A stretch of DNA of 32,639 nucleotides from Mycobacterium sp. 1165178.9 (GTDB lineage Bacteria; Actinomycetota; Actinomycetes; Mycobacteriales; Mycobacteriaceae). Every line of letters starts with the position of its first letter. Position 1 is the stretch's first letter. Under the pieces are notes generated by a model, which saw nothing but the letters and a program-made list of their open reading frames with translations, was not told the DNA's origin and made no database searches. The stretch spans positions 1 through 32,639 of the forward strand of contig NZ_LZMB01000031.1 in the NCBI RefSeq assembly GCF_001673555.1, read 5' to 3'. Position numbers and translations under genes: made by a program. Positions 17,355 to 24,827 of this stretch are shown one piece after another.

Positions 17355-18446
17355 TCACGCGAGCTTGGCTTCCACGACGCTGAGCGGTGAAGCGGTTCGT
17401 ACCACCCTCGTCATCTCAAACCCCGCTTCGCTCAGCAGATATCGGTACTCGGCCGCCGTGCGTTCCCGCGCGCCCAGGTTCAGCAGCATCTCCAGGTCCA
17501 CCCAGTTTCCAGGGAAGTCACGGTCGTGCTCCGGGATGACCATTTCGACCAGTAGCACCCTGGCCTGCGGGCCCGCCGCTGCGCGAACGTTGCGCAGGAT
17601 TCGGACCGCCATGTCGTCGCGCCAGTCGTGGACGATGTTCTTGAGGATGTAGGCGTCACCCCCACCCGGAACGGTGTCGAAAAACGATCCCTCCGCGATG
17701 CACACCCGGTCGGCCACACGGTGCCTTTCGAACAATGGGAGCGCGCTCGCGACGACCGAGGGCAAGTCGTACAGCACGCCGCGGGAACCGGGCGCCGCCG
17801 CGAGGACGGCGGCCAGCAGCGGGCCGTGACCACCGCCGACGTCGACAATCGTGGGGTAGGCGCTGAAGTCGTAACCGGCGACCACCGACGCCGTGGTCAG
17901 CTCCGAAATGTTCGTCATCGTCTGGTTGAAGAGCTCGGCGAGCTCGGGCTCGTCGGCGAAGTAGGCGAAGCTGTCCTTGCCGTGCAGCGCCGGGACGACG
18001 GACAGACCGGTGCGGACGGAATCAACGAGCAGCGTCCATCGTTCGCGCTGCTCCCGGGACCCGTAGAACCGCGCCGCGGACGTTGTCGACACCGGTGCAT
18101 CCGAACACAGTGTCGCCGCAAGGGCATTAAGCTCATAGCGACCGTCGCGGCGGCGGCGGAAAACCCCGCGACCGATCAGGGCGCGCAGCAACCGTCGCAG
18201 GGCGTCGGCGTCCGCGCCCACCTGGTCTGCCAGTTCCTCGATCGGCAGCGGGCCCTTGGCCAGCGCGTCGGCGACGCCCAATTGGGCCGCGACGGTGATC
18301 GCCTGCGAAGCCCAAGTGGCGGTGATCATTTCCATCATCGCCGCGGGCGGGGGCACCAGCCGTTGATGTAGCCGATACAGGCGATGGCGGACCCATTCGA
18401 CAACGCGGGCCAGCCGCGGAGGCGGCACCTTGGCGCTCGTCGACAT
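17355..18446 (-). CDS. SAM-dependent O-methyltransferase (family 2, PF00891 type)
   Basis: A 363-residue small-molecule O-methyltransferase. The N-terminal part has a helical winged-helix dimerisation region (AITVAAQLGVADALAKGPLP). The C-terminal part has the SAM motif VDVGGGHGPLLAAVLAAAP and the catalytic-His segment LKNIVHDWRDD. This family methylates hydroxyl groups on aromatic or polyketide products. I chose the ATG at 18446, 14 bp after the monooxygenase stop. It is the last gene of the SigL-linked cluster and probably a tailoring enzyme for its product. Confidence 0.9.
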   Translation of the reverse strand: MSTSAKVPPPRLARVVEWVRHRLYRLHQRLVPPPAAMMEMITATWASQAITVAAQLGVADALAKGPLPIEELADQVGADADALRRLLRALIGRGVFRRRRDGRYELNALAATLCSDAPVSTTSAARFYGSREQRERWTLLVDSVRTGLSVVPALHGKDSFAYFADEPELAELFNQTMTNISELTTASVVAGYDFSAYPTIVDVGGGHGPLLAAVLAAAPGSRGVLYDLPSVVASALPLFERHRVADRVCIAEGSFFDTVPGGGDAYILKNIVHDWRDDMAVRILRNVRAAAGPQARVLLVEMVIPEHDRDFPGNWVDLEMLLNLGARERTAAEYRYLLSEAGFEMTRVVRTASPLSVVEAKLA

Positions 18447-18460
18447 CACCTCACCTCCGT

Positions 18461-19660
18461 TCAGACGCGCGCGGGCGCTACGGCCGCGAGGTCTCGACTG
18501 ATCGCCGCGGACATCCGGGTGTGGCTCACCTTGTGCAGGAACGACGCCAGCGCCCACGTCATCACCCGGTCCGAGATCATTGCCGCCGGCCTCAGCATGG
18601 ACTCGCTGCGGGACACCTGCTGCGTGGTCACCCAGGACACGGCCTTGACCTGGCGCCGCCGGGTCTTTTCATACCAGCGCAGCGCGCTCGCGAGCTGATG
18701 CCTCCCGCCGGGAAGGATTGTCCGATCGAGATTCGAAAGCGCCTTGCACAACACCATCGTGTCGAGCAGCGCCTGGTTTGTCCCCTGCGCAAGGGTCGGC
18801 GGCATCGTGTGGGCGGCATCGCCGAGCAGGGTGACAGCGCCACGGCCCGCGCGGAGAATCGGATGCCGGAAATGCGGGAATGGCGAAGGGGCAAGATCCT
18901 CGTCGTTCAGCGTCAGCAGCACACGGTCGACAAGATCGGACCATCCGGTGAAATGGGAACGCAGCGTGTCGACCGGACGTGGCGGCCTGACGAAGTCGGG
19001 CGTCCACGGCAAGTCAAACCACCACTGCAGATTCGACCCTCCCGCTGGCCACAGGCCAAGGTTTCCATGCTCGCCGATGATCATGAGCGCGACGTTTCGG
19101 TCGACGTTGCCCGGAAGCGACACAAGCCCCTGCCAGCTGCACCAGCCCGTGGGCCGCGCGGCCGGCCCGCCCACATGATCACGGACCCTCGAGTGCAGAC
19201 CGTCCGCGCCGATCAGCAGATCCCCTTCGGCCGAGGTGCCGTCGTCGAATTCGACCCGCACCCCACTCTGGGTGTTGACGAAACCGATAGCACGGCGGTT
19301 GAACCGAATGCGCTCTGCGGCAAACCCTTTCAGCAGGCGTTCGAGCAGGAGTCGACGCGGGACCATCCGGACCGGTGCGCCCAATCGCGCCGTGATCGTC
19401 GTCAGGTCCACCGTTGCGATTCGGCGACCCGTGGGTGTCTTGACGCGCACGGTGGACAGTAGCTGCCCGGCGCCTTCCATATCGACACCGAGCTGATCCA
19501 AAACCCTTGCGCCATTGGGCCAAATGGTTACGGCGCCCCCACCCGGCTGCGAATCCGGCCGTCGCTCGAAGAGGGTGACGTCATGCCCGTCGCGCATGAG
19601 CCCGCGGGCAACGGAAATGCCGCCGACACCGGCACCGACGACAAGGATGCGAAGCGGCAT
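18461..19660 (-). CDS. class A FAD-dependent monooxygenase
   Basis: Aromatic-hydroxylase-type flavoprotein of 399 residues. It shows the three class A signatures: GAGVGGISVARGL (FAD ADP moiety), the DG motif IGADGLHSRVRDHV, and the GD motif LLGDAAHTMPPTLAQGTNQA. It uses NAD(P)H and oxygen to hydroxylate or epoxidise a substrate. The ATG at 19660 fits the family start but has no ribosome site of its own. An 8-codon ORF with a strong AGGAGG ends 5 nt before it, suggesting coupled re-initiation. A SigL-type promoter lies just upstream. Related proteins occur elsewhere in mycobacteria (Rv0575c-like), so the substrate is open. Confidence 0.9.
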   Translation of the reverse strand: MPLRILVVGAGVGGISVARGLMRDGHDVTLFERRPDSQPGGGAVTIWPNGARVLDQLGVDMEGAGQLLSTVRVKTPTGRRIATVDLTTITARLGAPVRMVPRRLLLERLLKGFAAERIRFNRRAIGFVNTQSGVRVEFDDGTSAEGDLLIGADGLHSRVRDHVGGPAARPTGWCSWQGLVSLPGNVDRNVALMIIGEHGNLGLWPAGGSNLQWWFDLPWTPDFVRPPRPVDTLRSHFTGWSDLVDRVLLTLNDEDLAPSPFPHFRHPILRAGRGAVTLLGDAAHTMPPTLAQGTNQALLDTMVLCKALSNLDRTILPGGRHQLASALRWYEKTRRRQVKAVSWVTTQQVSRSESMLRPAAMISDRVMTWALASFLHKVSHTRMSAAISRDLAAVAPARV

Positions 19661-19665
19661 CGGTG

Positions 19666-19692
19666 TCAGTTCCGCGCAGGGCCAAGGTTCAT
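19666..19692 (-). CDS. eight-residue leader ORF before the monooxygenase
   Basis: ATG at 19692, six or seven bases behind AGGAGG, reads MNLGPARN and stops (TGA) 5 nt before the monooxygenase ATG. The best ribosome site in the region serves this tiny frame and not the large gene. It could couple or attenuate translation of the enzyme. It is seen directly in the sequence; function is inferred. Confidence 0.5.
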   Translation of the reverse strand: MNLGPARN

Positions 19693-19710
19693 CGCAGACC
19701 TCCTACCGCT

Positions 19711-19738
19711 ACCACGTAGGACGTCGGCGAGAGGTTCA
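19711..19738 (-). promoter_or_regulatory. SigL-type promoter of the monooxygenase-methyltransferase unit
   Basis: On the minus strand, TGAACC (19733-19738) and CGTGGT (19711-19716) are separated by exactly 16 bp, the same layout as the promoter before sigL. The TGA of the -35 is also the stop codon of the MarR gene. Transcription would start near 19704, just at the AGGAGG of the leader ORF. Confidence 0.75.
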
Positions 19739-20242
19739 AAAGTCGCCGGCGTTGCGCCGCAGCGTCTCAATGGACGATACGAGCGCTTCGGACTCGTCGG
19801 CGTCGATCCCGATGTCACCGAACACCTGCTCGTTGAGCGTGATGGTGGCGTCCTCGACGGTCGAGCGCCCCAAATCGGTAATCTGCACGAGTGTGGTGCG
19901 CCCGTCGGTGGGGTGGGGCACCCGCTGCACCAGCCCGTTGGCTTCCAGCCGACGGATCGCATGCGTGACGCTGGTGACGTGGACCTGCAGGCGGTCGGAC
20001 GCCTTGGTGATGGGCAGCGCGCCGCTGCGGCTGAACGCCAGGAGCCGCAACAACTCGAAGCGGGAAAAGCTCAAGTCGTAGGGGCGCAGCGCGTTCTCGA
20101 CGCGGGCGAGCAGGATCTGGTGAGCCCGCATCACGGAGGTCACCGCCACCATGCCCGGCGCCACGTCACCCCAGCCGGCACGCGTCCAGTTCGCCCTCGC
20201 CTGTGCGATCGGGTCGGGTTTGTCGGATGCAGAAGGGGCCAC
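19736..20242 (-). CDS. MarR-family transcriptional regulator
   Basis: A 168-residue winged-helix protein. The recognition region is about residues 62-105 (FELLRLLAFSRSGALPITKASDRLQVHVTSV with RLEANGLVQR), followed by the wing (HPTDGRTTLVQITDLGR). Helices at both ends would form the dimer interface. MarR proteins usually repress and release DNA on binding phenolic or other aromatic ligands. It lies inside the cluster, 34 bp after the aminotransferase, so it may sense the product or a precursor. M. tuberculosis has a MarR gene (Rv0737, from memory) beside rslA, which could be the remnant orthologue. Confidence 0.88.
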   Translation of the reverse strand: MAPSASDKPDPIAQARANWTRAGWGDVAPGMVAVTSVMRAHQILLARVENALRPYDLSFSRFELLRLLAFSRSGALPITKASDRLQVHVTSVTHAIRRLEANGLVQRVPHPTDGRTTLVQITDLGRSTVEDATITLNEQVFGDIGIDADESEALVSSIETLRRNAGDF

Positions 20243-20276
20243 GCCCTTTCTTACCGCACTTTGGCCGCGATTTTCC

Positions 20277-21314
20277 TCAGGCTTGTGACTTTGCCACTGC
20301 GGTCAGCACCGCGCGGGTGGATGCGCGGCTCCCGACGGTGATCCGCGCGCCTCCGTCGGGGTAGGGCCTGACCTTCAGTCCGGCGTCACCGAACACCTGT
20401 TGCCAGTGCCGCCCGACGGGCGGCAGGTAGACGAAGTTGGCGTGTCCGTCGGTAGTGCGCACCCCTAGCGCAGCGAGGCGCCGAGACAAATATTGTCGCT
20501 CACCGGCGATCCGCAGAATGCGTTGCCGCAACTGGTCGTCGGCCGCATAGGATGCGGCCACCGCGACCAGGCTGGTGATCCCCATGCCAAACGGCAATTG
20601 CATCTTCCACAGGATCGCGGCGAGCTCCGGTGAGGCGAACCCGTAGCCGATACGAAGTCCGGCCAACCCGTAGGCCTTCGAGAACGTCCGCAACACCACG
20701 ACATTTCCGAAGCGCCGCACCAGATCCGGCCCGCCGACGCGGTGCTGTGGGGCGACGAATTCGATGTAGGCCTCGTCGAGCAGCACGACGGTGTCGTCCG
20801 GCACGCGGCGCAGGAATCGCTCGACCTCCGGGACGGGTTCCATCGTGCCGGTCGGATTGTGCGGCCGGCACAGCACGACGACCTTCGCGTCCGCCGCCGC
20901 CTCGGCCATGGCCCGTAGGTCGTGGTGACCGGATTGGTCGAGCGGAACGCTGACCGGCGTCAGGTGGGCCATCTGCGCGAATATCGGGTAGCCGTCGAAT
21001 GTGGGCTCGCTCAACACAACTCGGTCGCCGGGCCGCGTCACCGCGTGCAGGACCTGCATCGCCACGCCACTCGCCCCGGCTCCGAGCACGACCTGCTCGT
21101 CGCCGACCCCGACGTGCCCGGCGACGAGGGTCCGCATCCGTTCGGGCCGGAATTCGGGATAACGGTTGGCGGCGTCGATCGAGCGAATCAACGCCGACCG
21201 CACGGCCGGCAGCGGCGGGAACGGGTTCTCGTTGAGGGACAGCGCCAGCGGATCGATCGCGTCCGGCAGTGCGCCACCCATCTCGACGGGGTCCGCGTCC
21301 AGCACGACCGACAT
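20277..21314 (-). CDS. HisC-like class I/II PLP aminotransferase, probably aromatic amino acid
   Basis: A 345-residue fold-type I aminotransferase. Visible residues are N153 (RPHNPTG), D180 and Y183 (LLDEAYIEF), the Schiff-base Lys K213 (TFSKAYGLAGLRIGYG) and the Arg of that motif. The sequence resembles histidinol-phosphate and mycobacterial aromatic aminotransferases (HisC2-like). No his genes are nearby, so a role in making an arylpyruvate, or aminating a keto intermediate, for the cluster is more likely than histidine synthesis. The ATG at 21314 overlaps the stop of the KAS III-like gene by one base. Confidence 0.88.
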   Translation of the reverse strand: MSVVLDADPVEMGGALPDAIDPLALSLNENPFPPLPAVRSALIRSIDAANRYPEFRPERMRTLVAGHVGVGDEQVVLGAGASGVAMQVLHAVTRPGDRVVLSEPTFDGYPIFAQMAHLTPVSVPLDQSGHHDLRAMAEAAADAKVVVLCRPHNPTGTMEPVPEVERFLRRVPDDTVVLLDEAYIEFVAPQHRVGGPDLVRRFGNVVVLRTFSKAYGLAGLRIGYGFASPELAAILWKMQLPFGMGITSLVAVAASYAADDQLRQRILRIAGERQYLSRRLAALGVRTTDGHANFVYLPPVGRHWQQVFGDAGLKVRPYPDGGARITVGSRASTRAVLTAVAKSQA

Positions 21315-22333
21315 CAGTCTCGCCCGCCCCACCGGACCGCGGCCGCGCCCGCGAAGTCGCCGGCGTGCGCGAACGCCGCCATCATCACCACATCGCCGGC
21401 CTTGAGCTGACCGTCGGATATGGCACGGTCGAGGTTGATGGGGATGCCGGCGCCGAACAGGTTGCCGCACTCGTCGAAGGTGTCGCGATGACGTTCGGCC
21501 GGCACGTCGAGCGCCTCCCGCCAGTTACGCAAGAACACCCGATTGGGTTGATTGGTCACCAGTAGATCGATCTCATTGGAGCGCAACCCGATCCGGTCGC
21601 AGACCGCGAGCGCGACCTCGGGGACCTGCCTGTTGCCGCGCGCCAACACCTTGGTGATCTTGCTTTCGGTGAAACCGATGCAGCCTTCACCCGGTCCGGG
21701 TTGCCACCATTTCCGGGGCGGGTCGACGGCGATCGTCATGTCGCCGGCGTATTCGCCGTAGGTGCGGCACTCGACGTCGAGAATCGGTGAATCGTCGGAC
21801 AGGGTGACAAGGCCGACGGCGGCGCCGTCACCGGGCACCGACGACTGCGCCTTCGCCCGCACGCCGGGTTGATCGAAGATCTGTCCCGCGGCGTTCTGCG
21901 CGACGGCGATGAGCGCGGTGCGCCCCTCGCCGGACATCAGGAGCCGACGGGCCACCTTGAGCCCCAGCACGAACGCCGCGCACCCGCCGTTGTGCAGATC
22001 CAACACCCAGTTGGGTCGCATGCCGAGACGGTGCGCGATGCTGCCACCCCCGCCGTAGAACGGCATGTCGGGCATCTGAGTGTGGGTGATCAGCACGTCC
22101 ACGTTGGAGATGACGTCGTGGCCGTTCCGTTCGATGACACCCGCGGCGGCCTGCTCGACCATGTCGACCGCGGTTTCATCGGCCGCGACGTGATGGCGGA
22201 ACTTAGGGGCGCGGAACATCAGGTTGTCGGCCAGCTCATCGGAGCCGGCGAACTTCGCGTAATAGCCTGCGCCGATGGGTTCTCCGGGCAGGTAGGTGGA
22301 GACGTCGGTCAGGCTCGCGGTTGGTTGCTTCAT
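21314..22333 (-). CDS. KAS III (FabH)-like thiolase-fold enzyme with altered catalytic triad
   Basis: A 339-residue FabH-like protein. The nucleophile Cys is present (C118, DLHNGGCAAFVLG), and the C-terminal Asn is present in GNLFGA (N291). The His of the FabH HQAN motif is replaced: the sequence reads TNQPNRV (N261), with codon AAT. Loss of that His should impair decarboxylation of malonyl units, so it may act as an acyltransferase or a non-decarboxylating condensing enzyme. It lies 10 bp behind the SRPBCC gene and is translationally coupled to the aminotransferase. No acyl carrier protein is encoded nearby, which suggests CoA substrates. Confidence 0.9.
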   Translation of the reverse strand: MKQPTASLTDVSTYLPGEPIGAGYYAKFAGSDELADNLMFRAPKFRHHVAADETAVDMVEQAAAGVIERNGHDVISNVDVLITHTQMPDMPFYGGGGSIAHRLGMRPNWVLDLHNGGCAAFVLGLKVARRLLMSGEGRTALIAVAQNAAGQIFDQPGVRAKAQSSVPGDGAAVGLVTLSDDSPILDVECRTYGEYAGDMTIAVDPPRKWWQPGPGEGCIGFTESKITKVLARGNRQVPEVALAVCDRIGLRSNEIDLLVTNQPNRVFLRNWREALDVPAERHRDTFDECGNLFGAGIPINLDRAISDGQLKAGDVVMMAAFAHAGDFAGAAAVRWGGRD

Positions 22334-22343
22334 TTCGCGGTGC

Positions 22344-23009
22344 TCATCTCATCCAGACCGGCGTGATCGGCAGGCCGTTGCGGTGGCGATACTCGGCGAT
22401 CGTCTTGAGGTTGTGCAGTTCCACTCCGTGACCGGCACCGAAGATGTCCCAAAAGTCACCAACCCAGCCCGTCCGATCCGGCGGCGCGGCGTCGGTGTAC
22501 GGGTTGTTGTCGTAGAAGGGGTGGTGGCAATTGGTCCACAGCACAACGGAACCGGGCTTGTTCAGTACCATCTGCGCGTCGACGACCCGCATCAGGTAGA
22601 TCATCCAGAGGTGCTGACTCTGGTCCCAGGCGCAGTGATAGTCGACGGTGCGCGCCTCGGCGTTGGCCACCGTTCGGGTGAAGATCTTGGTATCCGGGAG
22701 CAACCGGTCGTAGGCCAGCCACAGCCCGGGCTCGTCGGTGGGGGTGAAGTCGCGCAGCGTGTACGTCCACTCCTCGAGGCTGCGCGTATCGGCCAGGTAT
22801 TCGAACAGCTCGTCGGGTGGGCAGTCGACGTAGTCGCTGACAGTGCAGTATCGCCCGAAGACCTCGTCGTGCGGGTACACAGACCGCATCTGGGCCATGA
22901 ACATCGGGGCGGTCTTCTCCAGCGGCGAGCTCTCGATCCGGACCAGCCCCTCGATCGGCTCGGTGGTGCCGGTGTGAACGTGAATGTCGTCAAGCGCTGG
23001 CAGGGACAT
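22344..23009 (-). CDS. SRPBCC/START-like protein, possible cyclase or aromatase
   Basis: A 221-residue protein with a helix-grip-type pattern in the middle (SDYVDCPPDELFEYLADTRSLEEWTYTLRDF), typical of SRPBCC/polyketide-cyclase folds that bind hydrophobic ligands. No catalytic residues can be assigned with confidence. I chose the ATG at 23009 because AAGGGGAAAG precedes it at good spacing. An in-frame start at 23045 would add 12 residues and overlap the ThDP gene more. Even the shorter form overlaps the ThDP gene by 20 bp, so translation is coupled. It may bind or shape the product of the ThDP and KAS III-like enzymes. Confidence 0.8.
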   Translation of the reverse strand: MSLPALDDIHVHTGTTEPIEGLVRIESSPLEKTAPMFMAQMRSVYPHDEVFGRYCTVSDYVDCPPDELFEYLADTRSLEEWTYTLRDFTPTDEPGLWLAYDRLLPDTKIFTRTVANAEARTVDYHCAWDQSQHLWMIYLMRVVDAQMVLNKPGSVVLWTNCHHPFYDNNPYTDAAPPDRTGWVGDFWDIFGAGHGVELHNLKTIAEYRHRNGLPITPVWMR

Positions 23010-24735
23010 CTGATCTTTCCCCTTCGTGAGGTGTCGGTCGGCCAATGAATTTGGCCGCTTGCTGATTCAAAAATGTTGCAAAGGGCGGGATTTCGTCGGC
23101 GGAGCACTCAATGCTGATCACCGAGGGGCCGTCCGTGGTCATCGCCCCTTCGAGCACGGCAGCCAGCCCGTCGACGTCGGCCACGTCTATCGCCGACAGT
23201 CCCGGGAACATCGCCGCCAATCCGGCGCCCAGCCGGCTGGGACCGAACCGGTTGTAGCTGTACAGGTCGTCGTAGAACAGCTGTTCGCGGGTCACGCACA
23301 TGGCGTGGGCGTTGTTGTTGAACAAGACGAACGTCACCGGCAGCCGATACTGCACCGCCGTGTGAACTTCCATGCCGTGCATGAAGAATGCGCCGTCGCC
23401 GGCTATGACTACCGTGCGCCGGCTGAACCGGCTGTCCGCGGCACGGCCGAAAGCCATCCCGATGGCGGCACCGAAGCTGTAGCCCATGCCCCCCATGCCG
23501 AGCGCGACGGCGAACCGCCCGCCACGGCGGACCGGCAGGTGGTGAATGGCCGCCGCACCGGTGTTGCCCGCGTCGACGACGATGTCCACACCGTCGGGCA
23601 GCACCCGGTCCAGCACGCTGAGCGCATCGCGGTAGCGCACACCCGGACCGCGATGGGGCGGTGGACGCAGTTCGGTGTCGGTCACGAAATCGGGCACCCG
23701 CAGGCCCCTCGGCCGCCCGTGGCCGGACAGTTCCATGGCCACCATGCGCAAGGAGGTCCGCAGGTCGTCCGTGTACACGTGGGTGCAATCGAGGTACGGC
23801 GCCGCCGACCCGATCGACACCGTCCGCGCGGCCGTCAGCACCTCGTCGAGGCCCGCCCGGGCCGTCACCGACAGGCGGGTGCCCACCACCAAGCACACCG
23901 TGCTGTTAGCGACCGCCTCGGCCACGCCGGGATGCCCCATCACACCGGTCACACCCAGGGCCGACGACGAGCCCGAACCTGGCGTTCCTGCGACGTCTTT
24001 GGCGTCGGGCACGCATGCCACCCGCGCCCGCAGCGTGGCGCGCAGCGTCTCCAGCTCCGCTCGGGCATCGTCGCGGGCAACCTGCTCGCCGGCGATGATC
24101 GTGACCGGCCCGTCGGCGGCCCGTAGCGCGCGCAATACCGGATCCAGATCACCGATCCGGGGCGCCGCCGACGGACCGGTGGTATGCCCATCGCGACCGA
24201 CGACCGTCACCGGCTTCTGCTGAACGTCCTTGGGCAACAACAGGACAGCCGGGCCACCGCCGCGTGCGGCCGCGATGGCCTCGGGCAGTGCGGTGACGAT
24301 GTCGGAGGGCGTCAGCACCCGGCGGCACCAGACCGATACCGCCGAGAACAGCGCCTCGGCATCCAGCGAGCCATTGCGGCCGCTGGTGTCCTGGAAGCTG
24401 CCTCGCCCGTCCATCGTGGTCGCCGGCTGGCCCACCAGCGCCAACACCGGGACACGGCTGGCCAACGACTCCCCAAGGCCGGGAACAAGATTGAGGGCAC
24501 CCCCACCAGAAGTCGCCGCCACTACGCCCAGGCCGGCGCCGCTGCGGCTGTATCCGTCGGCCATCGTGGCCGCGGAGAATTCATGCTTGGCCAGCACGGC
24601 GGTGATGTCTGCGCAGAAGTGTGCGGCGTCGTAGAGGTCTTCGATGTTGGCGCCGTCGACACCGAATATGTAATCGGCGTCGGTCCTCGCGAGATGCTCG
24701 ACGATGTGGTCGACCACCCGGTGTTGCCTCGACAT
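22990..24735 (-). CDS. thiamine-diphosphate-dependent enzyme (acetolactate synthase/benzoylformate decarboxylase superfamily)
   Basis: A 581-residue three-domain ThDP enzyme. The N-terminal PYR domain has the conserved cofactor-activating Glu (E52, AKHEFSAATMADGYSR). The central domain is Rossmann-like. The C-terminal PP domain has the ThDP motif GDGAFF to FNNN (446-475). This family decarboxylates 2-oxo acids and can join the activated aldehyde to a second carbonyl or acyl group. With an aminotransferase beside it, an arylpyruvate donor is attractive but unproven. The sequence is not close to mycobacterial IlvB. A SigL-type promoter lies 30 bp upstream, and AGGTGAG is the ribosome site. Confidence 0.9.
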   Translation of the reverse strand: MSRQHRVVDHIVEHLARTDADYIFGVDGANIEDLYDAAHFCADITAVLAKHEFSAATMADGYSRSGAGLGVVAATSGGGALNLVPGLGESLASRVPVLALVGQPATTMDGRGSFQDTSGRNGSLDAEALFSAVSVWCRRVLTPSDIVTALPEAIAAARGGGPAVLLLPKDVQQKPVTVVGRDGHTTGPSAAPRIGDLDPVLRALRAADGPVTIIAGEQVARDDARAELETLRATLRARVACVPDAKDVAGTPGSGSSSALGVTGVMGHPGVAEAVANSTVCLVVGTRLSVTARAGLDEVLTAARTVSIGSAAPYLDCTHVYTDDLRTSLRMVAMELSGHGRPRGLRVPDFVTDTELRPPPHRGPGVRYRDALSVLDRVLPDGVDIVVDAGNTGAAAIHHLPVRRGGRFAVALGMGGMGYSFGAAIGMAFGRAADSRFSRRTVVIAGDGAFFMHGMEVHTAVQYRLPVTFVLFNNNAHAMCVTREQLFYDDLYSYNRFGPSRLGAGLAAMFPGLSAIDVADVDGLAAVLEGAMTTDGPSVISIECSADEIPPFATFLNQQAAKFIGRPTPHEGERSDVPASA

Positions 24736-24764
24736 CTGCTCACCTAACTTATGACGATGCCAGT

Positions 24765-24792
24765 AACACGACCCGCGGGTAACTTCAGTTCA
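24765..24792 (-). promoter_or_regulatory. SigL-type promoter of the ThDP-SRPBCC-KAS III-aminotransferase-MarR unit
   Basis: Minus strand TGAACT (24787-24792), 16-bp spacer, CGTGTT (24765-24770). The start would be near 24758, giving a leader of about 23 nt to the ThDP ATG at 24735. The spacing is identical to the other three sites. Confidence 0.75.
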
Positions 24793-24799
24793 CTCCCTG

Positions 24800-24813
24800 A
24801 GCGGGATCCCGCT
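24800..24813. promoter_or_regulatory. 14-bp perfect palindrome upstream of the ThDP promoter
   Basis: AGCGGGATCCCGCT is self-complementary over 14 bp and ends 8 bp before the -35 of the SigL-type promoter. It could be an operator, perhaps for the cluster MarR protein. As RNA it could also fold into a short stem ending the upstream oxidase transcript. No U-run follows. Confidence 0.4.
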
Positions 24814-24827
24814 GATTGCCAGCGCTT

